A stretch of DNA of 40,691 bases from the NCBI GenBank assembly GCA_016235365.1, contig JACRLF010000037.1, positions 1 to 40,691 of the forward strand. The letters run 5' to 3'. Shown here in pieces: positions 25,423 through 33,612 of this stretch (position 1 is the stretch's first letter; each line of letters starts with the position of its first letter). The notes below the pieces were generated by a model. It saw only the letters and a program-made list of their open reading frames with translations, ran no database searches and had not been told where the DNA came from. The DNA comes from Deltaproteobacteria bacterium (lineage in GTDB: Bacteria > Desulfobacterota > GWC2-55-46). The translations under genes and the position numbers were made by a program.

Positions 25423-26292
25423 ATGAAGATACCATACTACCCGGGGTGCACCCTCAATACGGTAGCCAAGGGCTTCGACGCCTCGGCGCGGGACTCGGCC
25501 CTGGCAATCGGGTTTGAGATGGCGGAGCTGCCGCAGTGGAACTGCTGCGGGGCGACGTTCCCGCTTACGCCGGACAACCTCATAGCCCTCTGCGCCCCGG
25601 CCAAGGTCTTATCCAATGCGCGCAAAGAGGGGGACACGCTTACGACCCTGTGCTCCGTGTGCTACAACGTCCTTAAGAGGACGAACAAGGTCTTGAGGGA
25701 CGACAGGGAAAAAAGGGGCGTCATAAACGGCTTTATCGAGGAGGAGTACGACGGGTCCGTCAACGTAGTCCACTTCCTCGAGGTGTTGAGGGACAGGATA
25801 GGTTTTGATAAGGTGAAGGAGGCCGTAAAAAGGCCGCTCAAGGGGATTAAGGCCGGCGCGTACTACGGGTGCATGCTCCTGCGCCCATTCGAGGATATCG
25901 GCATAGACAGGGTGGAGAGTCCGACGGTATTCGAAGACCTCTTGAGGGCCATCGGGGCCGAGCCCGTGGAGTTCCCGAACAGGATAGAGTGCTGCGGGGC
26001 CCACCTCGCCATGAATAACGGGGAGATAGTTGAAAGGCTCTCCGGCAACGTGATGACCTCGGCGGTCGCCTGCGGCGCGGAGCTTATCGTAACGACCTGC
26101 CCGCTCTGCCAGTATAATCTGGAAAAGAGCCAGGGCGGCGTGGCGCAAAACACCCCCGGATACAACGAGGTGCCGATAATCTACTTCACACAGGCGCTGG
26201 GGCTTGCCCTGGGCCACGATATCGAAAAGCTCGGTTTTGAGAATAACGCCTCTGACGTGATGGGGCTCCTTAAGAAAAAGGGGATAGTCTGA
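25423..26292 (+). CDS. hdrB: HdrB-like subunit with two CCG domains
   Basis: A 289-residue relative of heterodisulfide reductase subunit B, which carries the non-cubane 4Fe-4S clusters where a disulfide is reduced. Both CCG motifs are complete: Cys9, Cys41-42, Cys77 and Cys80, and Cys150, Cys190-191, Cys226 and Cys229. The start is placed at ATG 25423 (KIPYYPGC follows at once, as in the family), with a weak GGAA upstream; an earlier ATG at 25369 reads through the hairpin. The full cysteine set predicts an active catalytic subunit. A 376-base GIY-YIG element separates it from hdrA. Confidence 0.88.
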   Translation: MKIPYYPGCTLNTVAKGFDASARDSALAIGFEMAELPQWNCCGATFPLTPDNLIALCAPAKVLSNARKEGDTLTTLCSVCYNVLKRTNKVLRDDREKRGVINGFIEEEYDGSVNVVHFLEVLRDRIGFDKVKEAVKRPLKGIKAGAYYGCMLLRPFEDIGIDRVESPTVFEDLLRAIGAEPVEFPNRIECCGAHLAMNNGEIVERLSGNVMTSAVACGAELIVTTCPLCQYNLEKSQGGVAQNTPGYNEVPIIYFTQALGLALGHDIEKLGFENNASDVMGLLKKKGIV

Positions 26293-26324
26293 CAGAATAA
26301 GGCAACCCCTAAGAAATAATTATT

Positions 26325-26700
26325 CCGTCATTGCGAGGCTGTTTTGTAGCCGAAGCAATCTCCCGGCGCGCCCCTATGTCTTATGAAAGACAATACTTAT
26401 GTCTACATAATGACGAACAAATGGAATACGGTCGTTTATACGGGCGTAACGAACGATCTGAAAAGACGCGTTTTTGAGCACAAGGAAAAGCTGGTAGAAG
26501 GTTTTACAAGGAAATACAACATAGATAAGCTTGTTTATTATGAAGTCTTTAACGACCCAGAAAACGCCATCGCGAGGGAAAAACAGATTAAGGGCGGTTC
26601 CAGGGCCGGTAAGATAGACTTAATAAATAGTCTTAATATGTCCTGGAGGGATTTGTACGACGAAATATGAGATTGCTTCGCCTCCGGCTCGCAATGACGG
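26325..26700. mobile_element. Inverted-repeat element carrying a GIY-YIG nuclease gene
   Basis: The 376-base segment is bounded by CCGTCATTGCGAG (26325-26337) and its exact complement (26688-26700), with a second inner pair CGAAGCAATCTC (26351-26362) and GAGATTGCTTCG (26669-26680), also exact. The only gene inside is the GIY-YIG ORF, whose TGA overlaps the inner right repeat. Composition is AT-richer than the flanking hdr genes. It lies between hdrB and hdrA, which are normally adjacent, so it looks inserted. Confidence 0.8.
26383..26670 (+). CDS. GIY-YIG family endonuclease, small single-domain
   Basis: A 95-residue protein that is a bare GIY-YIG nuclease domain of the YhbQ/UPF0213 type. 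The two defining strands are YVYIMTNKWNTVVYTGVTNDL (residues 6-26), with conserved Arg28 or Arg29 in KRRVFEHK, and a C-terminal catalytic Glu in NAIAREKQIKGG. FTRKYNIDKLVYYE is also standard for the family. No DNA-binding domain is attached. It differs in codon use from the GC-rich neighbours. Its tight fit between inverted repeats suggests it belongs to the element and may cut at the element's hairpin ends; that role is inference. Confidence 0.88.
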   Translation: MKDNTYVYIMTNKWNTVVYTGVTNDLKRRVFEHKEKLVEGFTRKYNIDKLVYYEVFNDPENAIAREKQIKGGSRAGKIDLINSLNMSWRDLYDEI

Positions 26701-26767
26701 AAGGCGTCCGTAGCAAAACGGGTTTCGATGCAATAAACATCTTTATGAGCAACCATAGAGGTCTACC

Positions 26768-28741
26768 ATGCCGAGAATAGGCGTTTTTGTCTGCCAGTGC
26801 GGCAACAACATAGCGGCCACGGTCGATACCAAAAAGGTAGCCGAGGAGATGGGCAGGCTCCCTGGCGTCGTATACACGTGCGACTACAAGTTCATGTGTT
26901 CCTCGCCGGGGCAGGAGATGCTCAAGCAGGCCATCAAGGAGAACAACCTCGACGGCGTCATCGTCTCCGCCTGCTCTCCCCACATGCACGAGAAGACATT
27001 CAGGAAGGCGAGCGAGGCCGCGGGGCTCAACCCCTACCGGTGCGAGATAACGAACATCCGCGAGCAGTGCTCATGGGTCCACCACGACAGGACAAAGGCC
27101 GTGGGCACGGTCAAGTCCATGGACCTGACCAGGATGACCATACAGAGGCTCAAGAAGAACAGGCCCCTTGACAAGATTAGGATACCGGTCAGGAAAAGGG
27201 CGCTTGTGATAGGCGGCGGCATAGCAGGGATACAGGCGGCCCTCGACATAGCCGAGGGCGGGAGGGAAGTGATACTCGTTGAGAAGGAGCCCTCCATCGG
27301 CGGCAACATGGCCCGGCTTTCCGAGACCTTCCCGACCATGGACTGCTCGCAGTGCATCCTTACGCCAAAGATGGTCGAGGCCGAGCTGAACGAGAACATA
27401 AAGCTCTATACGTACTCCGAGGTGGAGAAGGTCGACGGCTATATCGGCAACTTCACCGTCCGGATAAGGAGAAAGTCCAAGTACGTGGACGAGGAGAGGT
27501 GCACCGGGTGCGGTGAGTGCATCGAGAAGTGCCCGTTCAAGGTGGAGAGCCGGTTCGAGTTAGGGCTCGCCAAGCGCAAGGTGATATATACGCCCTTCCC
27601 GCAGTCAGTGCCCAACGTCCCTGTTATAGACGCGCCGAACTGCCCGAAGATACAGAAGGACAGGTGCGGCGTCTGCGCCCTGGTCTGCGGCCCCAAGTGC
27701 ATAGACTTCAAGATGGAGGATAGGATAGAGACCGTGGAGGTCGGGGCCATCGTGGTCGCCACCGGCTACCAGCTCATGCCAAACGCGCGCTTCGGGGAGT
27801 ACGGCTACGGGAGGATCAAGGACGTCATAAACGGCATGCAGTTCGAGAGGCTCGCCTCCTCGTCCGGGCCCACGGGCGGTGAGATAAGAAGGCCCTCGGA
27901 CGGCAAGGTCCCGGATAGCGTGGTCTTTATCCAGTGCGTCGGTTCCAGAGACGAGAAAAAGGGGGTCTCGTACTGCAGCAAGGTCTGCTGCATGTACACA
28001 GCCAAGCACACGATGCTCTACCACCACAAGGTGCACGGCGGCAAGGCGTACGTATTCTACATGGACATACGCTGCGCCGGGAAGCGCTACGAGGAGTTCG
28101 TGAGGAGGGCGATAGAGCACGACGGGGCGATGTACCTGAGGGGCAGAGTGTCGAGGGTATACGAGAGGGACGGCAAGGTCATAGTCCAGGGCGCGGACAC
28201 CCTGAGCGCGAGCCAGGTGGAGATAGAGGCGGACATGGTGGTGCTGGCAACCGCCATAGTTTCAAGGGACGGGGCCGACACCCTCGCCCAGAGGCTCGGC
28301 ATAGGGTACGACAGGCACAGGTTCTACAACGAATACCACCCGAAGCTCAAGCCCGTTGAGACTGTCACGGCCGGCATCTACCTCGCAGGCACATGCATAG
28401 GCCCGATGGACATACCGGAATCCGTGGCGCAGGGGAGCGCGGCGGCGAGCAAGGTGCTGGCCCTCTTTTCAGCGGATGAGATGTCGAGGGAGCCGATAAC
28501 GGCCCTCGTCAACAAGGCCACCTGCAACGCCTGTTGGGACTGCGTCACCGCGTGCCCGTACTCGGCGATAGAGAAGGACGCCGTCAAGAACAGGCAGGGC
28601 GAGATAGTGAGGCGGCTCGCCAGGGTAAACGACGGGGTGTGCCAGGGCTGCGGGGTGTGCGTCGCCGCGTGCAGGTCAAAATCGATAGACCTCAAGGGGT
28701 ATACCGACGAGCAGGTCTTCGCGGCGATAAACGCGTTTTGA
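26768..28741 (+). CDS. hdrA: HdrA-like flavoprotein, electron-bifurcating hub
   Basis: A 657-residue relative of heterodisulfide reductase subunit A. The N-terminal domain has CQCGNNIA and CSPHMHEKTFR. The thioredoxin-reductase-like FAD domain has VIGGGIAGIQAA (148-158). MDCSQC lies at 191-196, a ferredoxin-type motif at 245-255 (CTGCGECIEKC), a further cysteine set at 300-311, and two C-terminal 4Fe-4S motifs at 586-596 and 625-636. In the family the FAD splits an electron pair between a high- and a low-potential acceptor. AGAGGT lies 7 bases before the ATG. The MvhD/FlxD-like gene follows after 46 bases, as in known hdr-mvh and hdr-flx operons. Confidence 0.92.
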   Translation: MPRIGVFVCQCGNNIAATVDTKKVAEEMGRLPGVVYTCDYKFMCSSPGQEMLKQAIKENNLDGVIVSACSPHMHEKTFRKASEAAGLNPYRCEITNIREQCSWVHHDRTKAVGTVKSMDLTRMTIQRLKKNRPLDKIRIPVRKRALVIGGGIAGIQAALDIAEGGREVILVEKEPSIGGNMARLSETFPTMDCSQCILTPKMVEAELNENIKLYTYSEVEKVDGYIGNFTVRIRRKSKYVDEERCTGCGECIEKCPFKVESRFELGLAKRKVIYTPFPQSVPNVPVIDAPNCPKIQKDRCGVCALVCGPKCIDFKMEDRIETVEVGAIVVATGYQLMPNARFGEYGYGRIKDVINGMQFERLASSSGPTGGEIRRPSDGKVPDSVVFIQCVGSRDEKKGVSYCSKVCCMYTAKHTMLYHHKVHGGKAYVFYMDIRCAGKRYEEFVRRAIEHDGAMYLRGRVSRVYERDGKVIVQGADTLSASQVEIEADMVVLATAIVSRDGADTLAQRLGIGYDRHRFYNEYHPKLKPVETVTAGIYLAGTCIGPMDIPESVAQGSAAASKVLALFSADEMSREPITALVNKATCNACWDCVTACPYSAIEKDAVKNRQGEIVRRLARVNDGVCQGCGVCVAACRSKSIDLKGYTDEQVFAAINAF

Positions 28742-28787
28742 TCGTTCCCCGCTTTTCTAAAGGGGGCGAGGGGGATTATAAGGGATA

Positions 28788-29267
28788 ATGGAACGGATAA
28801 TGGGCGAACATACTGAACATACGCAGACAACGGGCAACTCCTCCGAGCCCAGGATAATGGCCTTTGTCTGCAACTGGTGCACCTACGCCGGGGCTGACCT
28901 CGCCGGCACCAGCAGGATGGAGTACAGGCCGAACGTCAGGGTAATAAAGTTGCCGTGCACCGGCAGGATAGACCCGCTCTTCATAATAAAGGCCTTCGAG
29001 AACGGGGCCGACGGGGTGCTCGTCTCCGGGTGCCATCCCGGCGACTGCCACTACACGACCGGGAACTACCACGCCAGGAGAAGGTGGATAGCGTTCAAGA
29101 ACCTGATGGAGTTCGTGGGTATAGACATGAGGAGGCTCCACTTCTCATGGGTGTCGGCGTCCGAGGCGATAAAATGGGTCGATCTCATAAATAACGTTAC
29201 CGAAGAGGTCGGGAAGCTCGGCCCCTTCATGGAATACAAGGGCCTCGGAGCCCAGGCGGTCGAGTAG
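28788..29267 (+). CDS. MvhD/FlxD-like 2Fe-2S electron-transfer protein
   Basis: A 159-residue protein of the MvhD family, which links an electron-donating module to HdrA. The conserved cysteines are Cys28 and Cys31 (FVCNWCTYAGAD), Cys57 (LPCTGR), and Cys82 and Cys87 (GCHPGDCHY). AAGGGATA just before the ATG serves as ribosome site; a second ATG four codons in is possible. In methanogens the donor is a hydrogenase, and in FlxABCD systems of sulfate reducers it is an NADH-oxidising module. No hydrogenase large subunit is present, and the next three genes are Flx-like, so the FlxD role is preferred. Confidence 0.88.
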   Translation: MERIMGEHTEHTQTTGNSSEPRIMAFVCNWCTYAGADLAGTSRMEYRPNVRVIKLPCTGRIDPLFIIKAFENGADGVLVSGCHPGDCHYTTGNYHARRRWIAFKNLMEFVGIDMRRLHFSWVSASEAIKWVDLINNVTEEVGKLGPFMEYKGLGAQAVE

Positions 29268-29348
29268 GCAAATCTGACGCCGTTCAGGGCGCAGGCGGAC
29301 CGACTCCGCGGCGCCTTGAGGCAGTGGTAGACAAAAGAGCATATCAAA

Positions 29349-30242
29349 ATGGAAAACGCGGTAAGAGAGAAGGCAAAAGGGCTTCTAACCTCCGGGGAGG
29401 TCAAGGTCGTGATAGGGTGGGGGTGGAACAGGAATGGGACCCGGACGACCCCGGTCTTCATAACAAGGCCCGAGGACGCTGGAAGGCTCGTATGGAACCC
29501 GCTCTGCGTCAACAACCTCTCCGTCTACCTGACGAGGAAGTTCAAGGACATCCAGGCCCTCGGAAGGCCCGCGATAGTGGCCAAGGGGTGCGACATAAAA
29601 AACATCGCCGTGCTTGTCTCCGAGGCCCAGGTAAAGAGGGAGGACGTATACATAATCGGGGTGACGTGCGACGGGGTGGTATACAGGCAGGAGCTGTGGA
29701 AGGGGGAGCTGACCCCCAACATCATGCCGACCAAGTGCCATAACTGCGACGTCAGGAACCCGCACATAGCCGACTGCGTGATAGGGGACAGGAGCGGTTT
29801 TGTCCCGCCGGAGGCCCCCGCAGGCATGGTATTCGACAGGATAAAGGCCCTTGACGCCAAGGAGAGCGCGCAGAGGTGGGAGTTCTGGATTAAGGAGTTC
29901 TCCAGGTGCGTAAAGTGCTACGCCTGCAGGCAGGTCTGCTCCCTATGCTACTGCGAGAGGTGCATAACCGAGAAGAACATGCCGCAGTGGATAGAGACCT
30001 CGGCGCACCCGAGGGGCAACCTGTCGTGGAACCTCACGAGGGCGATGCACCTCGCTGGCAGGTGCACGTTCTGCGGCGAGTGCGAGAGGGCGTGCCCGGT
30101 CAACATCCCGCTCAACCTGGTGAACCAGAAGCTTATAACGGTCGTAAAGGACGCGTTCGACTACCGTTCGGGGTATGACGCATCGGCCCATCCGCCGATG
30201 ATAGTATTCAGCCCCGAGGACAAGGAAAACTTCATAAAATAG
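29349..30242 (+). CDS. FlxC-like iron-sulfur protein
   Basis: A 297-residue soluble protein. The first 150 residues (KGCDIKNIAVLVSEAQVKRE, then VYIIGVTCDGVV and CHNC) resemble the N-terminal region of FrhB-type F420/flavin subunits. The second half holds a cysteine-rich section, Cys187, 190, 193 and 197 plus Cys200, 202 and 205, and a ferredoxin motif, Cys239, 242, 245 and 249 (CTFCGECERACP). Position after the MvhD/FlxD-like gene and before an AsrA/HydB-like gene matches the flx operons of sulfate reducers in reverse order. The exact subunit letter is an inference from order and cofactor content. The ribosome site is weak. Confidence 0.7.
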   Translation: MENAVREKAKGLLTSGEVKVVIGWGWNRNGTRTTPVFITRPEDAGRLVWNPLCVNNLSVYLTRKFKDIQALGRPAIVAKGCDIKNIAVLVSEAQVKREDVYIIGVTCDGVVYRQELWKGELTPNIMPTKCHNCDVRNPHIADCVIGDRSGFVPPEAPAGMVFDRIKALDAKESAQRWEFWIKEFSRCVKCYACRQVCSLCYCERCITEKNMPQWIETSAHPRGNLSWNLTRAMHLAGRCTFCGECERACPVNIPLNLVNQKLITVVKDAFDYRSGYDASAHPPMIVFSPEDKENFIK

Positions 30243-30243
30243 G

Positions 30244-30476
30244 ATGCTCTGAAAAATTCTACCGATGGTGTCATTCTGAGCCCTTCGCTCTGTCATTCTG
30301 AGCGTAGCGAAGAATCTTGGTTTTTCGCGCAGGATAAACTCCGCGAAGAATCCCGCTCTTTCGCTCAGGACAGGCTCCGCGAAGAATCTTGTCTCCATGA
30401 AAATCAGCAGGCCATGAGATTCTTCGTCGCTTCGCTCCTCAGAATGACAGAAAGAAAGTGAATTTTTCAGAGCATC
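30244..30476. repeat. 233-base MITE-like element with 16-bp terminal inverted repeats
   Basis: ATGCTCTGAAAAATTC (30244-30259) is exactly complemented by 30461-30476. Inside are several copies of the motif (T)GTCATTCTGAG and of CGCGAAGAATC, on both strands, and two direct copies of a ~32-base unit that ends CTCCGCGAAGAATC. It has no coding capacity. It begins two bases after the flxC-like stop and ends 23 bases before the flxB-like start, so it fills that whole operon gap. Confidence 0.75.
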
Positions 30477-30499
30477 TATAGGACAAGCACGGCGCTTAT

Positions 30500-31516
30500 A
30501 TGGCGGATAAATTCCTTAAAAGAGAGAATTTGGGCAGGCTCATCGACTCCGTAAGGAACGGGGGCGCCCGTTTCGTGGCCCCTGCTATCGACGCCCGTCA
30601 GGCCGTTTACAGGGCAATATCGGGCGCGGATGAGGTGACATGGGATTATATCCTACCGCGCAACTCCTTCAAGGACTACCTATTCCCGCAGACCGAGGTG
30701 GTGGCCGAGTACTCCATAGGGGAGGGGGGCGTGGAGATAAGGGGCCGGGAACTCTCCCCTAAGGATACGGTGGTATTCGGCTCGCGGCCATGCGAGGCCG
30801 CAAGCCTCGCTTCGCTGAGGTCTGTATTCACCTGGGACTCCGTGGACGAGTTCTACACCGCGAGGGAGGATAAGACCACGGTGGTGACGGTCGCCTGCAC
30901 GAACGGGGACGAGGCCTGCTTCTGCACCACTGTGGGGCTCTCTCCGGAGTCCGTTGCCGGGTCCGACGTGATGCTCAGGGAGACGGCAGACGGGGACTTC
31001 AGCGTGACCGCCATTACCGGCAGGGGCAGGGGGTTTCTCTCCGCGCACTCCGCGGCCTTTGAAGACAGCGGTAGCGGCTCTGCCCAAAAACCCCTCTTCG
31101 TGCCGGAGAAGATAGAGGGCGTGGACATAAGCAGGATAAAAGAGAGGCTCGCGCGGAAGGAGCACTACGACGACCCCGTCTGGGCCGGGCTTACGAGGAA
31201 GTGCATAGGGTGCGGCGCGTGCACGTTCGTGTGCCCCACCTGCCACTGCTTCGATATAATAGACGAGGGCACGGCCTTCGAGGGCGAGAGGAGGAAGAAC
31301 TGGGACGCCTGCCAGTTCGACTCCTTCACACTCCACGCAAGCGGCCACAACCCGAGGGACGCGCAGTTCAAGAGGTGGCGCAACAGGTTCATGTGCAAGT
31401 TCAACTTCTATCCGAACAAGTTCAACTCAAGGGGCTGCGTGGGCTGCGGCAGGTGCATCCGGGTCTGCCCGGTGAGGCTCGATATAACTGAAGTGATGGA
31501 GGAGATGTCCAGGTAG
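30500..31516 (+). CDS. FlxB-like (AsrA/HydB-type) 4Fe-4S dicluster protein
   Basis: A 338-residue protein of the family of hydrogenase/sulfhydrogenase beta subunits and anaerobic sulfite reductase subunit A. It passes electrons between the flavoprotein encoded next and HdrA-side partners. The N-terminal two thirds contain SRPCEAASL and the ACFC pair typical of the family. Two ferredoxin motifs follow: Cys235, 238, 241 and 245, continuing PTCHC, and Cys313, 316, 319 and 323 (CVGCGRCIRVCP). The leader of the gene is made by the right end of the 30244-30476 element, and no strong ribosome site is seen. Confidence 0.82.
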   Translation: MADKFLKRENLGRLIDSVRNGGARFVAPAIDARQAVYRAISGADEVTWDYILPRNSFKDYLFPQTEVVAEYSIGEGGVEIRGRELSPKDTVVFGSRPCEAASLASLRSVFTWDSVDEFYTAREDKTTVVTVACTNGDEACFCTTVGLSPESVAGSDVMLRETADGDFSVTAITGRGRGFLSAHSAAFEDSGSGSAQKPLFVPEKIEGVDISRIKERLARKEHYDDPVWAGLTRKCIGCGACTFVCPTCHCFDIIDEGTAFEGERRKNWDACQFDSFTLHASGHNPRDAQFKRWRNRFMCKFNFYPNKFNSRGCVGCGRCIRVCPVRLDITEVMEEMSR

Positions 31517-31597
31517 CCGGGCTCAAGAGCGCCGCTCCCCGGGGCCGCGTCCGTCTTATTTGCAGCGGACGGCGGCGGCAAGGACCGTTAACAGACA

Positions 31598-32431
31598 ATG
31601 AACAACCTGTATCTGCCGCATCTTGCTACAATCGAGGACATATACGAGGAGGCCCCTGACGTAAGGAGCTTCAGGCTTGTATTCAAGGATGAAAGGCTCA
31701 GGGACACCTTCGACTTCAAGGCCGGCCAGTTTGCCCTCTATTCGGCGTTCGGCCTCGGGGAATCGACCTTCTGCATAGCGTCACCCCCCACGCGCAAGGG
31801 GTACGTACAGTGCACGTTCAGGAGGACGGGCAGGGTCACCGGCGGGCTCGCCGAGATGTCCATAGGGGACGTGATAGGCTTCAGGGGCCCTTACGGCAAC
31901 CACTTCCCGGTCGACGATTGGAAGGGCAGGAACATGGTCTTCATAGCCGGGGGCATCGGGCTTCCTCCGGTGCGCTCCCTCATATGGAATGTGCTCGACA
32001 GGAGGGAGGACTTCGGCAATATAACGATAGTCTACGGGGCCAGGACCGCAGCCGATCTTGTCTATAAAAATGAGCTCAAGCACTGGGCGGGCATGGGCGA
32101 TGTGAGGGTCGTTGAAACCGTGGACCCGGGCGGGGAAACGCCGGACTGGAAGGGTAAAATCGGCTTTGTCCCCACGGTACTCGAGGAGGCGGCGCCGTCG
32201 TCGAAGGACGCCGTCGCCGTGACGTGCGGGCCCCCTATAATGATAAAGTTCGTGATAAACGCCCTCGGCAAGCTCGGCTTCGCGGATGGGAGCATCTATA
32301 CCACGCTTGAGAACAGGATGAAGTGCGGGATAGGCAAATGCGGCAGGTGCAACGTCGGCGATATCTATATATGCAAGGAAGGCCCGGTCTACACGGCCGC
32401 CGAAGTGAAGAGGATGTATAACGACTTTTAG
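31598..32431 (+). CDS. FlxA-like FAD/NAD(P) oxidoreductase with 2Fe-2S tail
   Basis: A 277-residue flavoprotein of the ferredoxin-NADP reductase/sulfhydrogenase-gamma type. The FAD domain comes first (FKAGQFALYS, then FCIASPP). The NAD(P) domain has VFIAGGIGLPPVRSL (about 114-128) and a later VTCGPPIMI. The C-terminal cysteines 243, 248, 251 and 259 (CGIGKCGRC...C) bind a 2Fe-2S cluster as in dihydroorotate dehydrogenase electron-transfer subunits. It is the likely entry point for NADH into the Hdr/Flx complex. AAGGA lies 13 bases before the ATG. It is followed by a 260-base gap with a folded element. Confidence 0.87.
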   Translation: MNNLYLPHLATIEDIYEEAPDVRSFRLVFKDERLRDTFDFKAGQFALYSAFGLGESTFCIASPPTRKGYVQCTFRRTGRVTGGLAEMSIGDVIGFRGPYGNHFPVDDWKGRNMVFIAGGIGLPPVRSLIWNVLDRREDFGNITIVYGARTAADLVYKNELKHWAGMGDVRVVETVDPGGETPDWKGKIGFVPTVLEEAAPSSKDAVAVTCGPPIMIKFVINALGKLGFADGSIYTTLENRMKCGIGKCGRCNVGDIYICKEGPVYTAAEVKRMYNDF

Positions 32432-32511
32432 CGTTGCGGGCCGACGCCGCGCCGGTCAGCCGTGCCGCCGGGTTAGAGTCGAATTATACACAACGTCATA
32501 AATAAATGCGC

Positions 32512-32668
32512 ATACGGGGTGTCAGAACAAACTTCCACTTGCATAGCTTCGCGGCAAGTGGAGCCTGCCGAGGCGCGACGAAGGCACGGCGTGAGGCGCA
32601 CTTTTGCCGTGCGCCGCAACGACGAGCCGAGGAGCAACGAAGGTATGCAAAGTTATGACACCCCGTAT
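32512..32668. repeat. 157-base multi-hairpin inverted-repeat element
   Basis: ATACGGGGTGTCA (32512-32524) is exactly complemented by 32656-32668, and the pairing continues with one mismatch. Further inside, TGCATAGCTTCG pairs 11 of 12 with CGAAGGTATGCA. Two local hairpins lie within: CCACTTGC/GCAAGTGG and GGCGCAC/GTGCGCC. As RNA it would form a long stem with branches. It ends 26 bases before frdB. Only one copy is in the window. Confidence 0.7.
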
Positions 32669-32694
32669 AGCTTGAAAACGCGGGAGAATGCGCC

Positions 32695-33483
32695 ATGTCA
32701 GAAGATAAGAAGCCGTTAAAGCCGCTCGCCACCGGCGACAGGACCATACCGCCGGAGGGCGCGAAGATGATACCCATATACATAATGGGGAGGGAGTACA
32801 TGGTGCCGGAGACCCTCACCATAATGAAGGCGGTGGAGTACGCGGGCTACACATATATCAGGGGATGCGGCTGCAGGGGCGGGATATGCGGCGCGTGCGG
32901 CACGTTCTACCGTTTCCTCGGCGACTACAGGCTCCGCTCCGGGCTCGCGTGCCAGACCGTGGCCGGGCCCAACATGGTCATCATGCAACTCCCGTTCTTC
33001 CCGTTGAACAGGCCTGACTACGTCCTTGACGAGATAAAGGGCAACCCCCACGAGGAGCTGAGAAGGCTCTACCCGGAGGTATTCAAGTGCATAGGGTGCG
33101 GCACGTGCACCAGGACCTGCCCGATGGACATAGACGTGATGGACTATATAGCCCTTATGAAACGCGGGGACCTGAAGGGCGCGGCCCACAAGAGCTTTGA
33201 CTGCGTCATGTGCGGCCTGTGCGCGTCGCGCTGTCCGGCGCAGATAACGCAGTTCATGGCCGCCATGTTCGTCAGGAGGGTGTACGGCAAGTACATCCTG
33301 CCCAGGGCCGGCCACCTGGAGAGGCGCGTTTCCGAGGTGAAGGGCGGCAAGTACGAAAAGGCCCTCAAAGGCCTCGCCGCGATGAAGCAGGACGAGGTTA
33401 AAAAGCTCTACGTCGAGAGGGAGAGGGAGCCGGACCTCGCGGAGCCGGGCAAGTGGATGCCCAGGGACGTGACGAACCTGTAG
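32695..33483 (+). CDS. frdB: Fumarate reductase iron-sulfur subunit, soluble type (2Fe-2S plus two 4Fe-4S)
   Basis: A 262-residue electron-transfer subunit. The N-terminal plant-type ferredoxin domain has Cys60, 65, 68 and 86 (CRGGICGAC...C). Two 4Fe-4S motifs follow: Cys132, 135, 138 and 142 (CIGCGTCTRTCP) and Cys170, 173, 176 and 180 (CVMCGLCASRCP). Classical SdhB/FrdB proteins have one 2Fe-2S, one 4Fe-4S and one 3Fe-4S; the two full CxxCxxCxxxC motifs here are HdrC-like and recall TfrB-type or NADH-linked soluble fumarate reductases. GGGAGA lies 7 bases before the ATG. The flavoprotein follows after 129 bases; no membrane anchor gene is present. Confidence 0.82.
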   Translation: MSEDKKPLKPLATGDRTIPPEGAKMIPIYIMGREYMVPETLTIMKAVEYAGYTYIRGCGCRGGICGACGTFYRFLGDYRLRSGLACQTVAGPNMVIMQLPFFPLNRPDYVLDEIKGNPHEELRRLYPEVFKCIGCGTCTRTCPMDIDVMDYIALMKRGDLKGAAHKSFDCVMCGLCASRCPAQITQFMAAMFVRRVYGKYILPRAGHLERRVSEVKGGKYEKALKGLAAMKQDEVKKLYVEREREPDLAEPGKWMPRDVTNL

Positions 33484-33500
33484 CGCCCTTTTTAACGTTC

Positions 33501-33593
33501 TGAAACCGCCGTGGTTTTTTAAACCCCTGTGGTTTCATTGATGACGCGGCGGACGGTCTTGACAGGCTGCTGATGGGCTTTTTCAGCGGCCTG
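33501..33593. repeat. Two hairpins in the frdB-frdA gap
   Basis: The first, TGAAACC...GGTTTCA (33501-33537), is an imperfect long stem with a TTTAAA centre. The second, CAGGCTGCTGA (33563-33573) with TCAGCGGCCTG (33583-33593), resembles the two ends of element A joined with the middle deleted. The second lies 20 bases before the frdA start. Confidence 0.55.
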
Positions 33594-33612
33594 CTAAAAT
33601 TACGGAGGCAAG

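Noticed and set aside
24951-29267. Hydrogenase operon (MvhADG type)
   Set aside because: An MvhD-like protein is present but no NiFe large or small subunit; the neighbours are Flx-like NADH-side proteins.
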